Shown here: piece by piece, positions 25,923 to 39,148 of the stretch
Layout of the letters: every line of letters begins with the position of its first letter
Position numbering within the stretch: the stretch's first letter is position 1
NCBI GenBank assembly: GCA_036872755.1
Contig: JAVHNS010000019.1
Coordinates: 620,001-684,000 of the forward strand
DNA from: Orbilia blumenaviensis
Lineage: Eukaryota; Ascomycota; Orbiliomycetes; Orbiliales; Orbiliaceae
Direction: 5' to 3'
Length of the DNA stretch: 64,000 nt
Notes under the pieces: model-generated
The model's input: the letters and a program-made list of their open reading frames with translations, nothing else
Databases searched by the model: none
Told to the model about the DNA's origin: nothing
Made by a program: the position numbers and the translations under genes

Positions 25923-28900
25923 CTAGTTAAGCAGTCCCGATTCCTGTAAGCTCTTTTGCAGTTCTGGCTCCAAGAATTTCGAAATGGTCACATCCTCGCT
26001 GAGACCCTTTCTCCGCCTCGTCTTGAGTGTGAAATCTCTTGCCAATGCTTGTGCATTTGCTGGCTCTAATGGCCGTAGTTTGATCTCCTTGTCCAAAGGA
26101 TCACCTGGGACGACACTCCACTTGTCAAACACAAGAGATACGAATGCCTGACCTTGAGTATGAATCTACAAAAAGAAATAACGATTAGTGACTGTAGTTC
26201 GCCAAATTTTTTGGAGACTGGGTCAACTTACTCTTAAGTCTGTCTCGAAACCAAACGAATCGATCACAGGAATCAATCCCTTAACGAGATACAAGGCTAT
26301 ATCGAACATCAGTTTATGATCTCATCCAAAAAAAAAATACAAACGAGCGATAGGTGGACTCACGAGTTCCAGCAATTGGGCCATCAGTGAGAACATGCCC
26401 TCGCCTCTTCGCTAAAACAGTGTACAGCGGAGTAACGGAGTCGATTGGTCCAGTCATATGGCACGAATACATAGGCTCCATAAGTCGCGGTGAAGCCATC
26501 AGGAAAGAAGAGTAACACGCTCTCCTAGCAGTGGGGATAATCTGCCCACCACCACGGTAGATTGCTTCTGAAGCCAGCGAAGCATCCATAAGTTTGAACT
26601 TTGTATTCCGAATGGCTGTGGGAAACTTGTCAGTCACTATTCTAAAAAAGGTGTTTCGGAGTTTAGAGGAAGAACTTACGCTCTTCGCACAAAGGCCCCT
26701 CCCGGGTGCCCCACGAAAATCCCTGCTTTATCGAATCCCTTACAGAGTTCAACAGCTTTTTATCTACCTCTGACGGCAGAGTGTCATCCTGTAGGATGTT
26801 TGGGCTCATCTCCTCCGGTCCAAATGCCCAGATACTTCTGCTAGCAAGTACATCCCAACCATGTACTTCTTCGAAGAACTTTCCAACTTTTCTGATCGGC
26901 CACTTGATGCTAACTTTTCCGGTCTCAATGTCCTTAGCGACATCCTCTTCGAGCGGCTCTGCAACCATTGTAATCTTGTTTTTCTTGTTGGGCGTCATGG
27001 CATAACATTTCAGCGCCGACATTTCCACCACAGTTTCACAGAACCTAGTGACAGGATCCGAGACCTTGAGTTCCATCTCGGAATATAATCTTCGCAAATC
27101 GTGGAGAACACAGTCCATATATAACTCTCCTGTTCCCAGGATAATATGCTCGCCCGACTCCTCCACTTTTGTAACAACAAGCGGGTAGGACTTGTTGATC
27201 CTTCGAAGACCATCCAACATCTTTGGAAGCTCTGACGGGTTTACTGGCTCAACCGCCACCTTGAATACAGATTCTGTGAAATGTTTGATCGGTTTGAAGA
27301 TATAAGCGTCGTCTTCCATTTTCGGTGGGACCAATGTTGCGGTTTTGACGATTGAGTTGTCGATTCCACCGAGCAGACACCAGCATCCAGCCGGAATACC
27401 AGATGTGGGAACCTGATACCTTGTCTCAGCGACCCAGACATCAGATATAGTTGCTATTGTCATATCTTCCTCGTCATCGATCGTATAGCCCTCTCCCAAA
27501 ACCCGAACCTGGTCGCCGGGCTTAATAGTTCCAGACATAACCCTTCCGAATGCATTAAACCCCGTAGCATCAGTCGTATTATACAACTTTGTGATATGCA
27601 CAACCAATGGTCCGTTCTGGTCGCAAGTAAGCATTGCATTCGCAACATCACTGTCCAATGGTCCTGTATACGCCGATTCGATCTTTGCTTTGGCTCCATC
27701 AACCGGCGATGGGACATGCTCCACGATCATATCCACAAACCCAGTTGCCGTTCCAAAGAACTGCTCGCAAACAGCCTTGAGCAAGTCCCCTGCATCCATT
27801 TTGTACTGCGCCGGCTTTAGTGTGATTCCCAATCCAGCCAGTGTCGCCTTCAAGTTTGCTGCACTCTCACCAATTGTATGCGCATAAAGCTTATACAACG
27901 GCTCCAGCACAAAGTGCACAAACGTCCTCTTAGCCCCTTTCTCTGCGGACTTTTGCCTGGTGAACTTCCTGCTCTCGGCTCCAAAGTAGATATCTCCCCA
28001 CATCCTCCTTGCGAAGCCATCGATATCGACGCCCGAGTAGGTATCCGCATACATCTTCGCAAACGACCTGAGCGAAAAGCACCATCCCATCTTTGTTGAT
28101 GCAAAGCACACGTTACCCTTCTCAGGCGACAATCTTAGGTCGTCTCTCCCTGGAGCCGCCTCTGCAATGATGGTATTAACCTGCTCCACCGCGTGCTTAA
28201 CCTTGAAATATGCATCTGTCGGCGGGATCTTTAACTCCAGCATCAACCGATCCATCTTGTTCACCACCAGAACCAGTGGCAGGCCTTCGTTTACGGCATA
28301 CCGCACAATCTGCTCGGTATTGATCATCAGACCCTCCACCACATCAACCACAAGTACCACACCATCCGCCAACCTCAAAGACGCCGCAACCTCGTCCACA
28401 AAGTTCACATGTCCCGGAGTATCAATAATATTGACCAGATGTGATTTCCCAGCCGAACTCTGTAACACCAACGACATAGGCGCTGACTTGATCGATACCG
28501 CCCGTTCGCGTTCCAGCGTATGCACGTCCGTATACCTTAACTGCACCTCCTCCCTCCTCCCAACCGCCTTCTTCTGATCAACAATATGCGTCTCCAAAAC
28601 CAGCATATCCATAAAGGCCGTCTTCCCATGATGCAAATGCCCCGCCAACGCCACATTCCTAACCTGTTCCGGAAAACTCATCATATCCATCATAAACTCG
28701 CGTGAGAAATGCGTAACCGGTAATTCCGCTTCTTCAACAATGAATTTCTTGACTTTTATAGGCGCGATTATGGGTTCTGTTAGGGGTTGGGCGTCTTCTT
28801 CTTGGACCATTGCTTCGACGTCTGCACCGTAGACTTGTTCGGCGGTTGGGTAGTATTGTTTGTCTTCATGGAGGATCACGGCGTTGGAAGGACCCGAGTC

Positions 28901-29227
28901 GACTTCCATCAGTTGCATGTCGTTCGACGGGGAGTGTGGGGCTGGTTCGTCGTCTGAGGCGGCGTCGAAGTCGACGTAGGCGTCCGCGCCGGTGTCTTCT
29001 TGTGCTGAGCCATCGTCTGAGGAACCGGCGTCGCCGATGTAGTTTCCGAATCTGTGTGATAATAAAAAAATATCAGTTTAGGCCCTTCCATCTTTTTTGA
29101 TAAAAGATCAATGGGACAGTTGTGATAGTTTTGATAGTTAACAGAGCTTAAAGTTGCTCTGGTAGTAATACGGTATCAAGCTTTGGGGTGAAGGTTTAAC
29201 CACTTACTCGTCGTAAAGGTCATCCAT
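25923..29227 (-). CDS. SNU114: U5 snRNP GTPase Snu114 (EFTUD2/U5-116K)
   Basis: Five exons (29227-29208, 29051-26680, 26615-26364, 26296-26232, 26165-25923) give 983 aa, close to the human 972. Snu114 is the EF-2-like GTPase of the U5 snRNP. It acts with Prp8 and Brr2 in spliceosome activation and disassembly. The acidic N-terminal region (residues 1-115) is characteristic. The G domain follows: G1 GHLHHGKT at about 144-151, the switch region ending [12 protein letters not shown]3 DTPGHVNF and G4 NKMDR. EF-2-like domains II-V then run to the end, including [35 protein letters not shown] and [16 protein letters not shown]. The C terminus ([15 protein letters not shown]) matches the family. The first coding exon is only 20 nt (MDDLYD plus two bases). 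Confidence 0.97.
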
Positions 29228-29761
29228 TGTGAATTAATGAGCGGCAAGAGCAGCAATCTGAGATAAAGAAGTAAAGAGGCCGTGCTTTGGGGGGGTTATC
29301 GGAGATATGACGGCCGATTGCTGCTCCGGGTCTTGGGATAGTGGTGAGGATGGAGCTGGATGAGTCGCGCGAACTCTGTTGGCCTGAATTTTTGGTGTTC
29401 ATGTCCAACGCCACACATCGAAGTTGCTTCGCGTTGCGGCGGTGGCTTCGTCATTTTAGCTCAAGTCCAAGCTTCAAATATAATATGGACAATGTAGACA
29501 ATAGTAATTCAAAGATTCTATAGCTTCAAGCAGAAAAAGTACAGACTATAATACATAATAATAAGTACAGGGCACCCAGTAAACACTTTAGTTACCCATA
29601 TATAGCTCATAACCTCATAATACTATTCACAATCCGTTTCTTCTCATACCAACTTTTTTTTTGCCCTTTAATAAAAAGTCCATATAGTACGTGTACATTG
29701 CAATTCCCTCCTCTATAAAAAAGAATTTTTGGATTTCAATTGAAATCAAGCAAGGCTGGGA
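29228..29761. promoter_or_regulatory. SNU114 promoter and 3' flank of the zinc transporter
   Basis: Both flanking genes are on the minus strand. The half next to 29228 should be the SNU114 promoter and leader; the other half is the 3' end of the ZIP gene and is AT-rich. No separate feature is visible. Confidence 0.5.
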
Positions 29762-31688
29762 TCACGCAAATGCTCCAATGAATGCCATACCAAATGCACC
29801 CGCAAACACGCATAAAGAAGCATGTATCCTTTTCTTCCCCTTTAATATCTTCCAGCTTTCGTCTGTTAAGAAGTCTTCGGCGAGAAGCTCGACAAGCCCA
29901 CTACGGAAAAACCAGTATTAGTTCAAGAATGTCGTAAAGATATAAAGGCCAAACATGGGCGTCTTACGCAAATAGAAGAAGGCCGGAACTGATAGCATTC
30001 ATGATTCCGACCATCAATAGCCCAACCTCGCTGGCCGGGTCATAGAGTGTGTGCGTCGCGAGACCAATAGCCTGCCCAATTGGAGTTGTGGTTCCACTGA
30101 ACGTCCTCATTAGCGTCATATTATTTAGCTTCCAGCATCCTGGTGTCTACTTACTACGCCAACGCCATTAGCCACGGTTTCATAGATCCCTCCGGGAATA
30201 TCGTAATAGCCGATATCCTGGCACCCAATGCCAAACCTTCAAACGTTTCTGCGAATAATAGTCAGCATAGAGCTTTAGGAATCCGTTATTCCAGCAGCAA
30301 AAGGACTTACGGTGGAACGAAATAGCAATAAGCAGAACTATAAAGTTTGAACCCGTAGCCACACTCAACGCCATTCCAATGAAGACGCTATGGAACAAGA
30401 TACCCGCCTCTAATAGCATTACCTGTAGTAAATTCTTCTTCTGCTGAGCGATTTCCGCCGGAGACATCTGGTCGATACTTGGAAGATTGCTGTGATGTTT
30501 TTTGGGTTTGTGTTTCGCTGCACCATTCGATGAATCTCCTTCGTCGTCTGAATCAGAAAGAATGGTTTCAAGAGCAATCCCATCATCCTGCCTAGTAACC
30601 CCCAGATGTCAGCATATACCTCCCGCTTAAAAAAAAAAAACCATGAATTGACCATACTCTGACGAAATTCTATTCAATTGCATACTAATGCTCCCACTCC
30701 TGGTCCTTTTGTGTACCGACTTTCCAAGCAGACTACTAGCTGCCTCTCCATTTGTCTGATACTCTGGATCTTCATTTGGATGGAGGTCCGGCCGTAGAGC
30801 TGGCGATGAAGGCGCAACCATTTGCTCAAAATCTCCATGACTATGTGTCGGTGCACCAAATCCACTGAATACCATCTCAATTGTAACGACGAAGAACACC
30901 GCAGCAAGGGCGATAGCACCGGCCATAGCTGGATATGTTTCGGTCCAGAATTTCGGAAGACATGGATCTGTCAGGGACATGAAAGCAGTTGGGAGAAGCT
31001 GAAAAGAACTATAGTTAGCAATCATGCCAGGTCAATGTTACTCCAGAGCGTCCCCTCCTTACATGCACAAAAGCCGTCGCTAGCAGCACCCCGGTTCCGA
31101 AATGTCTTGCTAGGAACCTTCAAGCTCCAGTTAGCAAACCCTTACTCAATAATTAACCCCCCTTCCTCCATGGATGCATCCACCTACAGGAAATGATGAG
31201 GTACCCTCAGCTGCGGCACTCGTCGGACCAGAATCGGAAAACCACAAGCTGCACAGCCAAGATCGTCAGCAAACTGCAAATGCCCCTCCCGTATAATCCA
31301 CCAAGTTGTAGTGTTCCAAAAGCTCCCATACCCAGTGTGCTCAAAGCCAGCACTATTATCAACGCGAGAACATGTAGAGGCGTATCATAGGACCCTTTGG
31401 TCTTGGTGCCGCATGTCGACTGACGTCCGAGGTGTATCGGGTGGTGTGCTTCCCCTGTGTACCACAAACAATTAACCAAGCTGTCCAAGATCTGATATAA
31501 ATCCCATTATCATTATCGAAGTACCTTCAGCGAACGCCCTTATGACTAAAAATAATACAGATTAACCATCAGCTTCGAAAATTTCTTCCATCCCTTGCTT
31601 CATATGCATGAGAGAAACCAAGGTGCGCGCAGTGTGAAGAGGGAAAAAAATTACCATTGCCAGCATGAGTAGCGACGACGTCCGTCAT
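29762..31688 (-). CDS. ZIP-family zinc transporter (Zrt-like)
   Basis: Ten exons (31688-31655, 31545-31525, 31454-31332, 31248-31188, 31117-31063, 30998-30658, 30591-30311, 30248-30155, 30096-29968, 29900-29762) join to 425 aa with consistent phases. ZIP proteins bring Zn2+ into the cytosol across eight helices. Visible parts are the Cys-Gly N-terminal loop (STCGTK), helix 1 (LHVLALIIVLALSTLACG), VRRVPQLRVPHHFL, the FGTGVLLATAFVHLLP helix, a His-containing cytosolic loop (PTHSHGD) with Ser/Asp-rich spacer, and both metal-site helices: H279-SVFIG and H305-QTFEG. This is the Zrt1/Zrt2 plasma-membrane group, but high or low affinity cannot be decided. Exon 2 is 21 nt. The first two exons are chosen because they give the only in-frame ATG, so the extreme N terminus is the least certain part. 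Confidence 0.92.
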
Positions 31689-34600
31689 TTCAGGAAGTTT
31701 TCTATCAACAGTCGTGTTCCTCCGGGGATGAAAACCCGGGGTAGATAAAAATCGGTAGAATCCTGGAGTCGCGAGTATAAAATTGAACCAGATATCATCG
31801 AGTATCGCTGAACTCGGGCATGTCGGAGCGGTAAGGGGACCACGGGTGATGGAAACAGGACGGACCGGGAAGGTAAGGGGGGGAAGGTTTGGACCGGCGA
31901 TTCGGTTCGAACAGAGCTGCGGAAAAGACAGAAAGCAATGGATGCGTTAGACTGTTTTTGGTGGAAGCAGAAGCAACGGTGGCTCTTGGGCTGTCGACGG
32001 ATCAGGGGAGAGCAACGTTGGCGGGAGCTGGCGCATCGGATTGGACTGGACCGAACGTTGGGTGCTCGGGCTAGCCTGTGGGTCCTTGGCCTTGTGCTCC
32101 GTAGGGCCTTTGCCTTTACCTTGCGGCCACTTTTGGGTGAACCCAACGACAACATCTTCAACACATCCACCGGGCTCGCTTCTTTCCCATGTACCCTAGA
32201 GTATCATGAGATTACAATGAACCTCCGTATCCTACTAGTAATGATATAGTTTGCTTGCAATGGTAAGCATGGTAAACTAAATGCGCATTTTTTCTGTGTT
32301 AAAACTACAGTTTATAGGTTACTTGACTTGGAAATTTTTATGTCGATTAAAACATTCAGCTCATATAAAGCTTCGAAAGCACAAATATCAGAACTCTAGA
32401 ATACTTGTGTAACAGAAGCTTGTATGTATCCAACTCCGCCAAATTGTATTAGCTTTGACGTCAGTACTAGTGATATTCAATGAATTAAAGGCAACAAAGG
32501 CACTACATCACTCTTGCAAAAAATAATACACTATACTATTATTTTGAATATCCATCAAACTTAATCAATAGCAATGCTTCAACTAGATATATTTCTCGAT
32601 CGAATCAGTATATTGACGTAAACACTGTAACATATTAACAACTAGCTCGGAATTATCATGTAGTAGGCCATACCATTCTCAAAATAGAAGAGTCTCGACC
32701 AAGGTAGCTGCCAAAACATGGGATATCCAACATAAAACGAGTACCATATGATATAAGGAAGCTAACTATTATAAACTACTTAACTAACATCCAGATGTCG
32801 ACATGTCCTGACGTCAAAGCACCATGTGTCACAGCTTATTACTGCCCGAAACATAACTATAAACCCACAGATCTATTCACAGATAGCTGATACAAGCTAT
32901 TGCCAATATTTCTAGATTCCGCAGATCTAGCATGGCGGCATAGTCTAAAGACGATCTAGTATCGAAAGAGGATATATAAAATCCCCTCGAACTCCGAACT
33001 CGCCGCATTAAACATGCCCCCCACTTGGTCATTTTGATCATCCAACCACATTTCCAGCAGCTCCCACGCATTGAGCTAGCGTTTCAACCCCCGCAGAACA
33101 CCTACCGACTCTAGTACCTATCTTCTACATGTAAATGAGGGGTCCAAAGGCAAAGGTCACACAAACTCCCGCCTGCATACTCACCCGATCCTCGCCAAGT
33201 AAGCTTAAAAAAACCAAGTTTCAAAATATAAAGGAAAAGAAAAGCGAGAGAACCCCCCCAAGATGCCGCATTTGTTAGCTGCGGGCGACGTCAATCCCAG
33301 GGTTCATACAAGTCAGATCTCTCCCATATACGGCAGGATTATATGCTAATAACCGATTTATACGCCTGCAATAGCGTTTACCACATGCCAAACTTCGACA
33401 TAGCACGATCTTGATTCCAAAAATTCGCAATACTAACGAATCAAATAGCCTTCCTTCCGTTCGTAGCACAAGCGCGCCGAGTAGCCCTGGCAAGCGACGA
33501 TGAGGGGGGCGTACCTGCTTTCTTACACCTTACCGATATTACCAGGTCTCAGATGTTTGATCAACCTATCCTAAGCAAAAGCTTGATGATAAGAAGATAT
33601 CGCAGATAATCAAACCCACCTTCCAAAGGGTACCAAGGTTCCGTTCATCACTCCCCTGATGCAAGGCCCAGGTCAGGCCGGTGGGTATGTTTTTTATTAC
33701 TAGCGAAAAAACGGACCTTACTGGTATTACATACCCTTGTAAATTTAAGTATAAGGGGAAGGGAAGAATAGAGGGCGGAATTATGTCGAATCAAAGACGT
33801 CATCCGACGGCATTCCTTCACCACCAGCAAACATTAAACAGCAGCATTCTCATGATTCCTGCTCAAAATGGAAGGCCAGCCGAAATGGGCAGTTGTGTTT
33901 CCCTTGGCCCCTTTTTAACTACCCACTGTGTTGGCTGACATACATATCACGCTGGCGGTTGTTATGGTATTATCGAACTGCGAACGGAGCGAACGGGCGA
34001 GCGAAAGGAAAAAGTGGGTTCCTGCAGAATTGGCGGTCGGAAAGCCCTCGTATCATGTTATTGTTCGGAACGGGCTGGGGCTTGCTTGCTTTGCTTATCA
34101 ACGGGATATATCCTTGTGCGCCTGTGCGGGTGTTGGATTTCCTCTTTTTTTGAAATTTTACGTTTCAGGATTCAGAGAACGAAATTAATTGACGATAGTC
34201 AGTCTGAGAGATTTCCATTGGTGGCACATTTTTGATCAAAGACCCCCAATCAGTTTGAGAAATAAAATGAAATGGATGCTGATGAGCTCCAAACCGGGCA
34301 TGATATCATCGCTGCCTGGAGGGCAAGGAGGGTCCGGATAGGGAGCCGAATGTCGTTAGGACGTTGTATTTTTTTTTATTTTTTCCTTCTTACATGGTGT
34401 TACTCGGAGCTCGGAATCAATCTTGAGGTGGCCGCTAGAGTAATCAACAAAAAATACGAGCTCGAAGCGGGGGGTAAGCAAAGGAATTCGCAAAAAAAGA
34501 CTTCACGGGAGGACCATCGCGATTTTGGTAAGAGATCTGTGAATAGAGTTTTCGATTTCCACGACTACTTATAACTATAACTCTTGGACACGTTGACGAT

Positions 34601-37600
34601 CTCTACTGCTAGATAACCTCGTGAGCATTTTAACAACGTTCACGGATATAATTCCGAAAGACCAGATCAGAAAGAGAACCGGAAACCAAGAATCTATTCG
34701 TTCGATTCTTGCATGTTCTCCATACCTGCATGCAAGCTTAAGAACAAACCCTAGAAGGGTAACGATGGAAAGGCTTGCATTCTCCATCTTGGCGTACGTG
34801 CTCAAGACCAAAAGCGAGGATGCTAGCATCCTTTTCCTCTGAAGAGAAAGAGCAAAAAACTGGACGCTAAAAGCTGTCGTGCGTGTTACATTCCGTCGAC
34901 CGAACCCTTCTTGGTTCGGATGTTCAGGCTCTTGGAACTGCATATGCTACGTCGAAATTATCATGGTGGTTGAACCTTCGCAGAATATCAACAATTAAGG
35001 TAGGAGTCACTACTGAAAAAGCCAGTTCTAATATTTCCTTTTTTTTTTTTTTTTTTTTTTTTTTTTCCTTCGTTCTCTTCCGTTGAAACGGTTGCTTGCG
35101 TTTCCAGCTATCATCTGCATCTGAAATCCGATCAGACGGTTGGAATCCTCTCCTCTCCTTCGTTTGATATTTTTAGAAAAGCCGCTTTCAAGGCTGGAAA
35201 AACTCGCCACTTTAGACGGACGTGGGCGCAGCCCTGTCGAATATCTTTTCCGGGGAGGGAACAGACATGAAGGGGGCCCGAGTTCACGGGGTGCATATGT
35301 AAGTACTTAGTGTAGTACATATACATACCGTCTACCGACCTTGGCTTGTAGAAGTTTATCTCGGCCTATTGGCTTTGCAAGCTTTGCTTTGAGTTTCTAT
35401 TATTCGTCGGTGTCATAATTACTCTGCCTCAAGCGCCGAAGTACATAGATAGTACAACCTGCTTTTCTTCCCCTTCCCTTCCGTCCCCCAGCCCCCACTT
35501 TATAGTGGTGAATCCACCACACCCTGGTTTAGATGTGATGGGAAAGAAAAAAAAGGGAAGGATTTCTTATCGTACTGATAGACAGATAGCTAGACTCTTC
35601 TTTTGAGTTGCGCGGCAAGGCTGCATGTCAGTCTGCCCCGGTCGCCTGTTGTGATTTATGATATATCGACGATGTAGATTTCCAGTTATATATAGCAGGT
35701 GGTGGCATCTTTATAAAAAGACCTGGCTCTTTCGCTCTCTAGAAACTATAATAGTGCCATTACCCATAATACTATTGTTCGCACAGGTCGACCAAGTAAA
35801 TTTAATTAAGAAGAGAGAGATCTGAAAAAGCCGCCGCCCGGATCTTCAGATTGAAGGGCTAGTTTTGGAAGCATACAGAGTTTGAGGCAGCATCTCCCGT
35901 GCTTACCCATCCCTACTACTATTATAACGATCAAAATCCTGTTCTATGACAATCTACACCTGACCGGTTCGAACCCTGAATATCGTTATTGACACCGACA
36001 ACGGCGCACAGCTATTTGCTACTTCAGCTTAGGATTGTCGCTCTCAAACTTAACTCCTGATCAAAAAGGAAAAAGAAGCAAAAGGACTGGAGATAAAATA
36101 CCCAACTTGCAACTCGATAGGCACGAGAACCCCCAACCCCAGACGGACGGCGAGAAAAAGGTTATTTCCTTGGCAAAGCAAAAGGTAAGAATGAAGCTGC
36201 TAGTTGGTTGGGCTTGACCGGATTCTCCTGTCATTTTCGTTCGCTTCGTCACATCACATTATTGTTGACCCACATGGCTGGTTTAGTTAGTGGGTTTTTT
36301 CTTTCTTTCTTTTCGTTAGTTTGAGGGCTCCCCGTCCTTTTCAGAATAGAGGCTGACGCATGCTGCGCGTTAGAATCTGGTTGTTTATATATAAGAAAGC
36401 CGACTGGTGGCAGCTCTTTTGGCAGCCGATTTATCCGTTCCTTTTGCTATTCTATTTATTCCAGGCTGCAGCCCCGACTCGACTGTGCTACTCCAGAATA
36501 AAAAGACTGGTGCCGCCGACGAAGTCCTTTTTTTTCCCTTATATATATTACTTGTAATAAGTACTAAGTACTTATATATAATAACAACCACAAGCTTAAG
36601 AGCACTCGAAGATCTCGTATTGGATCCTTGAATAGGTTATCGACTCTTCTAGTTTGGTTCAACGTCAGTAAAAGAAAGTACGAGATATCCGACAACCGCA
36701 CGCACGCACGCACGCACGCACCTACACACGCACGACCTGATTCGGTTCGAAACATATACATACCGCCTAAAAATATTTTAAAATCTTGTTCAAAGGTGAG
36801 TTTCAGGATTGTGCTACGGAGTAACGAGTCAATAAAATATGTATTGCTTGGCAATCAACATCACACACGAGCATGGAGGTTCTGAGGTTCTGCTCCTCGT
36901 GGGGCCCCCGGGTTGGGATCAGGTCGAATCAATCCAGTCCAGCAATCAATTAAGACAGGCGTGGTCCTCGATCTTGGTTAATTGTCTTGGTGGTGGTGGC
37001 ACCGATCTACCGACCGGGCAGGAGCAAGCTTCGCGAGTGGGCAAACGAACGAGCGGGTGAACAAACAATGGGATTGATGCCGCCCCTAACTGGCAGCTTC
37101 GATTAACGGCGTGCACGTTCGTTTCGCTCGTTGCAAGACCCCATTTCCATGTCCATTTCAATTGCCGTTTACCTATATGGACGGTGGAGGCCCTTCGTTC
37201 CATCCCTTTTCCTGCAGTTGAGAGAATTTACCCGCCGTCAATCGAAATCTCGTCCCACTTGGCGGGATCCGATAGCATTAATTGCTTTCCACACGGAGGC
37301 GCCCTTTTTAGCCATCGTGTGCCTTGGAACGGGTATTACTCGCAGGGGGGTAATTGATTGTTATGTTAGCGTCTGACCTTTTTTCTTGCCCTTTTCTTTC
37401 GTTCGTTTTTTTCCCCAATTGCAAATAAAATAAAATACGTCAAGAGAAAAAAAGAAGGAAAGGAAATCGGGCTTGCCTTGTTCGCGGACAGCGTCTGGAG
37501 ATTTGCTTACATTGCATGCCTGGGATCCTTTTTTCTCTTGTTTCTTTTTTTCTTTCTCTTTTCGGATTTGCCTCTGGGATGCGTGCCAGCACGATGGTTT

Positions 37601-38001
37601 CGACATCGGACTTTGGATTGCGACTAGTAAGAACTATGGGATTTGGGGATATCAGGGGCATGGGCTACATATGATAATATACCACCGTCGACGGATACAG
37701 TCGCTGACGGGGTGTGCGTGTGTATTCTGGAAACAGTATAGCACACTACATTCTACCCTCCCCGTGCTCATTTTAATAAATTTCTTTCGCCCCCATTTGG
37801 CATCCATCGGTCGCCGTTGTTGAAGACCCCGAGAGAGATCTAGCAAAAGGCAAAGCACGTCAAGGCAAAGCAGAGCAAAACAAGAGGCAAAGTAAGACGA
37901 AAAAAAAAAAAAAAAAGGGTGAGCTTGGTTTGTAACAGCTACGAGTTGGAGTTTTTTCTTCTCTTGTCGATGTCTGTAGCAGTATTGTATTCCAGCGAAT
38001 G
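31689..38001. other. Long divergent intergenic region
   Basis: No supported gene over more than 6 kb between the ZIP gene and the leader of the translocator gene. It holds AT-rich sequence at 32250-32900, a 28-T run (35039-35066), a 17-A run (37900-37916) and an ACGC microsatellite (about 36699-36722). One 122-codon frame on the minus strand (34943-34575) has two hydrophobic stretches of about 20 residues, but no family match and no splice context, so I leave it uncalled. The region next to 31688 must contain the ZIP promoter; I found no perfect Zap1-type zinc element (ACCTTNAAGGT) in it. Confidence 0.5.
36699..36722. repeat. ACGC microsatellite
   Basis: Five to six tandem ACGC units in the long divergent intergenic region, followed by two imperfect copies. 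No coding context. Confidence 0.8.
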
Positions 38002-39148
38002 TTAATATTCCGTTTGGCGGTGGTCCCTGCGAAATTGGGTGGGTGTTCTGCCAATCAGGGCCAGCTGGCCCCCCTTCCCAGCGCATTCCATCAATCTTAC
38101 TCGCTCGCTGTCTCTCATCCTTTAACCTTTAACCTTTTTTCTTCTTGTTCCTTTTTCCTTAACCTTCAACCTCTCTCCTTGTTTTTTTTTTCTCATCCTT
38201 CTTTCTCCTTTCTCTCCTCCTTCGTCTCTTCTTGGGTTTTCTGTCGTTAAGGGTTTTTTATTTTTATTTTATTCTTTTATTCGGTTTTTTATATTTCCAT
38301 TCGGGTTGCTGTTATAACTTCAACTACACAACCATCACACATATCGACTTGACTCGACTCCTTTCTTGTCGCATAAGGAGATATAGTCTATCAGACCAGA
38401 CTAACCCGCTGTCTTCTGCGCCACCAGTCTAGTCTAACAAACAAGCAAGCAAGCATCGTCTTCCTCGGTATTATTTCAGTCGACAGAGGCTCTGGTTAGC
38501 TGCTTGTTCACCACACTCGTTTGGTTGTCCTTGGAAGCCCAAAAAAGAGAGCCGTTTGCTGCCTTGACATCTCCACCATCCCTTTTCAACCTCACCTTCA
38601 CTCCCAACAGCAAAAACCCATCGACAGGGTTATAACAGCACAGCACCGACCTACAAGAGATAACAACCCCTCTTTCTATTTATTTATCTATCTCTTCTAT
38701 CTCTTCTATCTCCTCTACTATATCTCTCTCCTCTTCTCCGTCATTCGTTTTTCTTCGTCAATTCTAGATTATATTCTTTCTTTGTGTGTTACCACGATAC
38801 CACACATAGTACCTGGGTTTATAGTGACAGCTCCCTCTCCCCGACGACAGCCAAGCCAACAACACCATAACTACACAGCCGCTACCCTTCTTCCATTCGC
38901 CTCACCTCACCTCAACTCAACTCAGCTCAGCTCAACACCCCCCCTTACTCCCTTACTCCATTCTCTCCTTGTGATTGGAACACTTCACACGTTTCTCCCA
39001 TCCACCGCGTATCACCTCACATCCGACTGTCTCTTTCGCGCTCTCTCCATACGATCACGCACACGCACACCTTTCCAACCTACCTATTATATCCTTCAAA
39101 CTGGATCGATTCCTGCGGCACTCGCGCTCGTCATCCGATTCGAGCAAC
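38002..39148 (+). promoter_or_regulatory. ATG-free, pyrimidine-rich leader and promoter of the translocator gene
   Basis: Reading the plus strand, the last ATG before the start codon is at 37999-38001, and none occurs in the following 1,147 nt. Over most of this length C and T dominate (for example 38100-38260 and 38690-38950). CT-rich tracts near the start of transcription and avoidance of upstream ATGs are typical of strongly expressed fungal genes. The length suggests a long 5' UTR, perhaps with an intron, but the transcription start cannot be read from sequence. Confidence 0.55.

Noticed and set aside
31116..31126. Near match (10 of 11) to the zinc-responsive element ACCTTNAAGGT
   Set aside because: It lies inside the coding region at an intron-exon junction of the transporter, not in the promoter, and the match is imperfect.
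31685..32170. 161-codon minus-strand frame overlapping the start of the zinc transporter
   Set aside because: Composition is Arg/Ser/Pro-biased without domains, and it overlaps the true first exon in another frame.
34575..34943. 122-codon minus-strand frame with two possible membrane helices
   Set aside because: No recognised motif and no adjoining exon; two hydrophobic stretches alone are weak evidence in AT-rich DNA.
35964..35976. GGTTCGAACCC resembling a tRNA B box
   Set aside because: The flanks do not form a T-arm stem and there is no A box or acceptor stem at the right distance.
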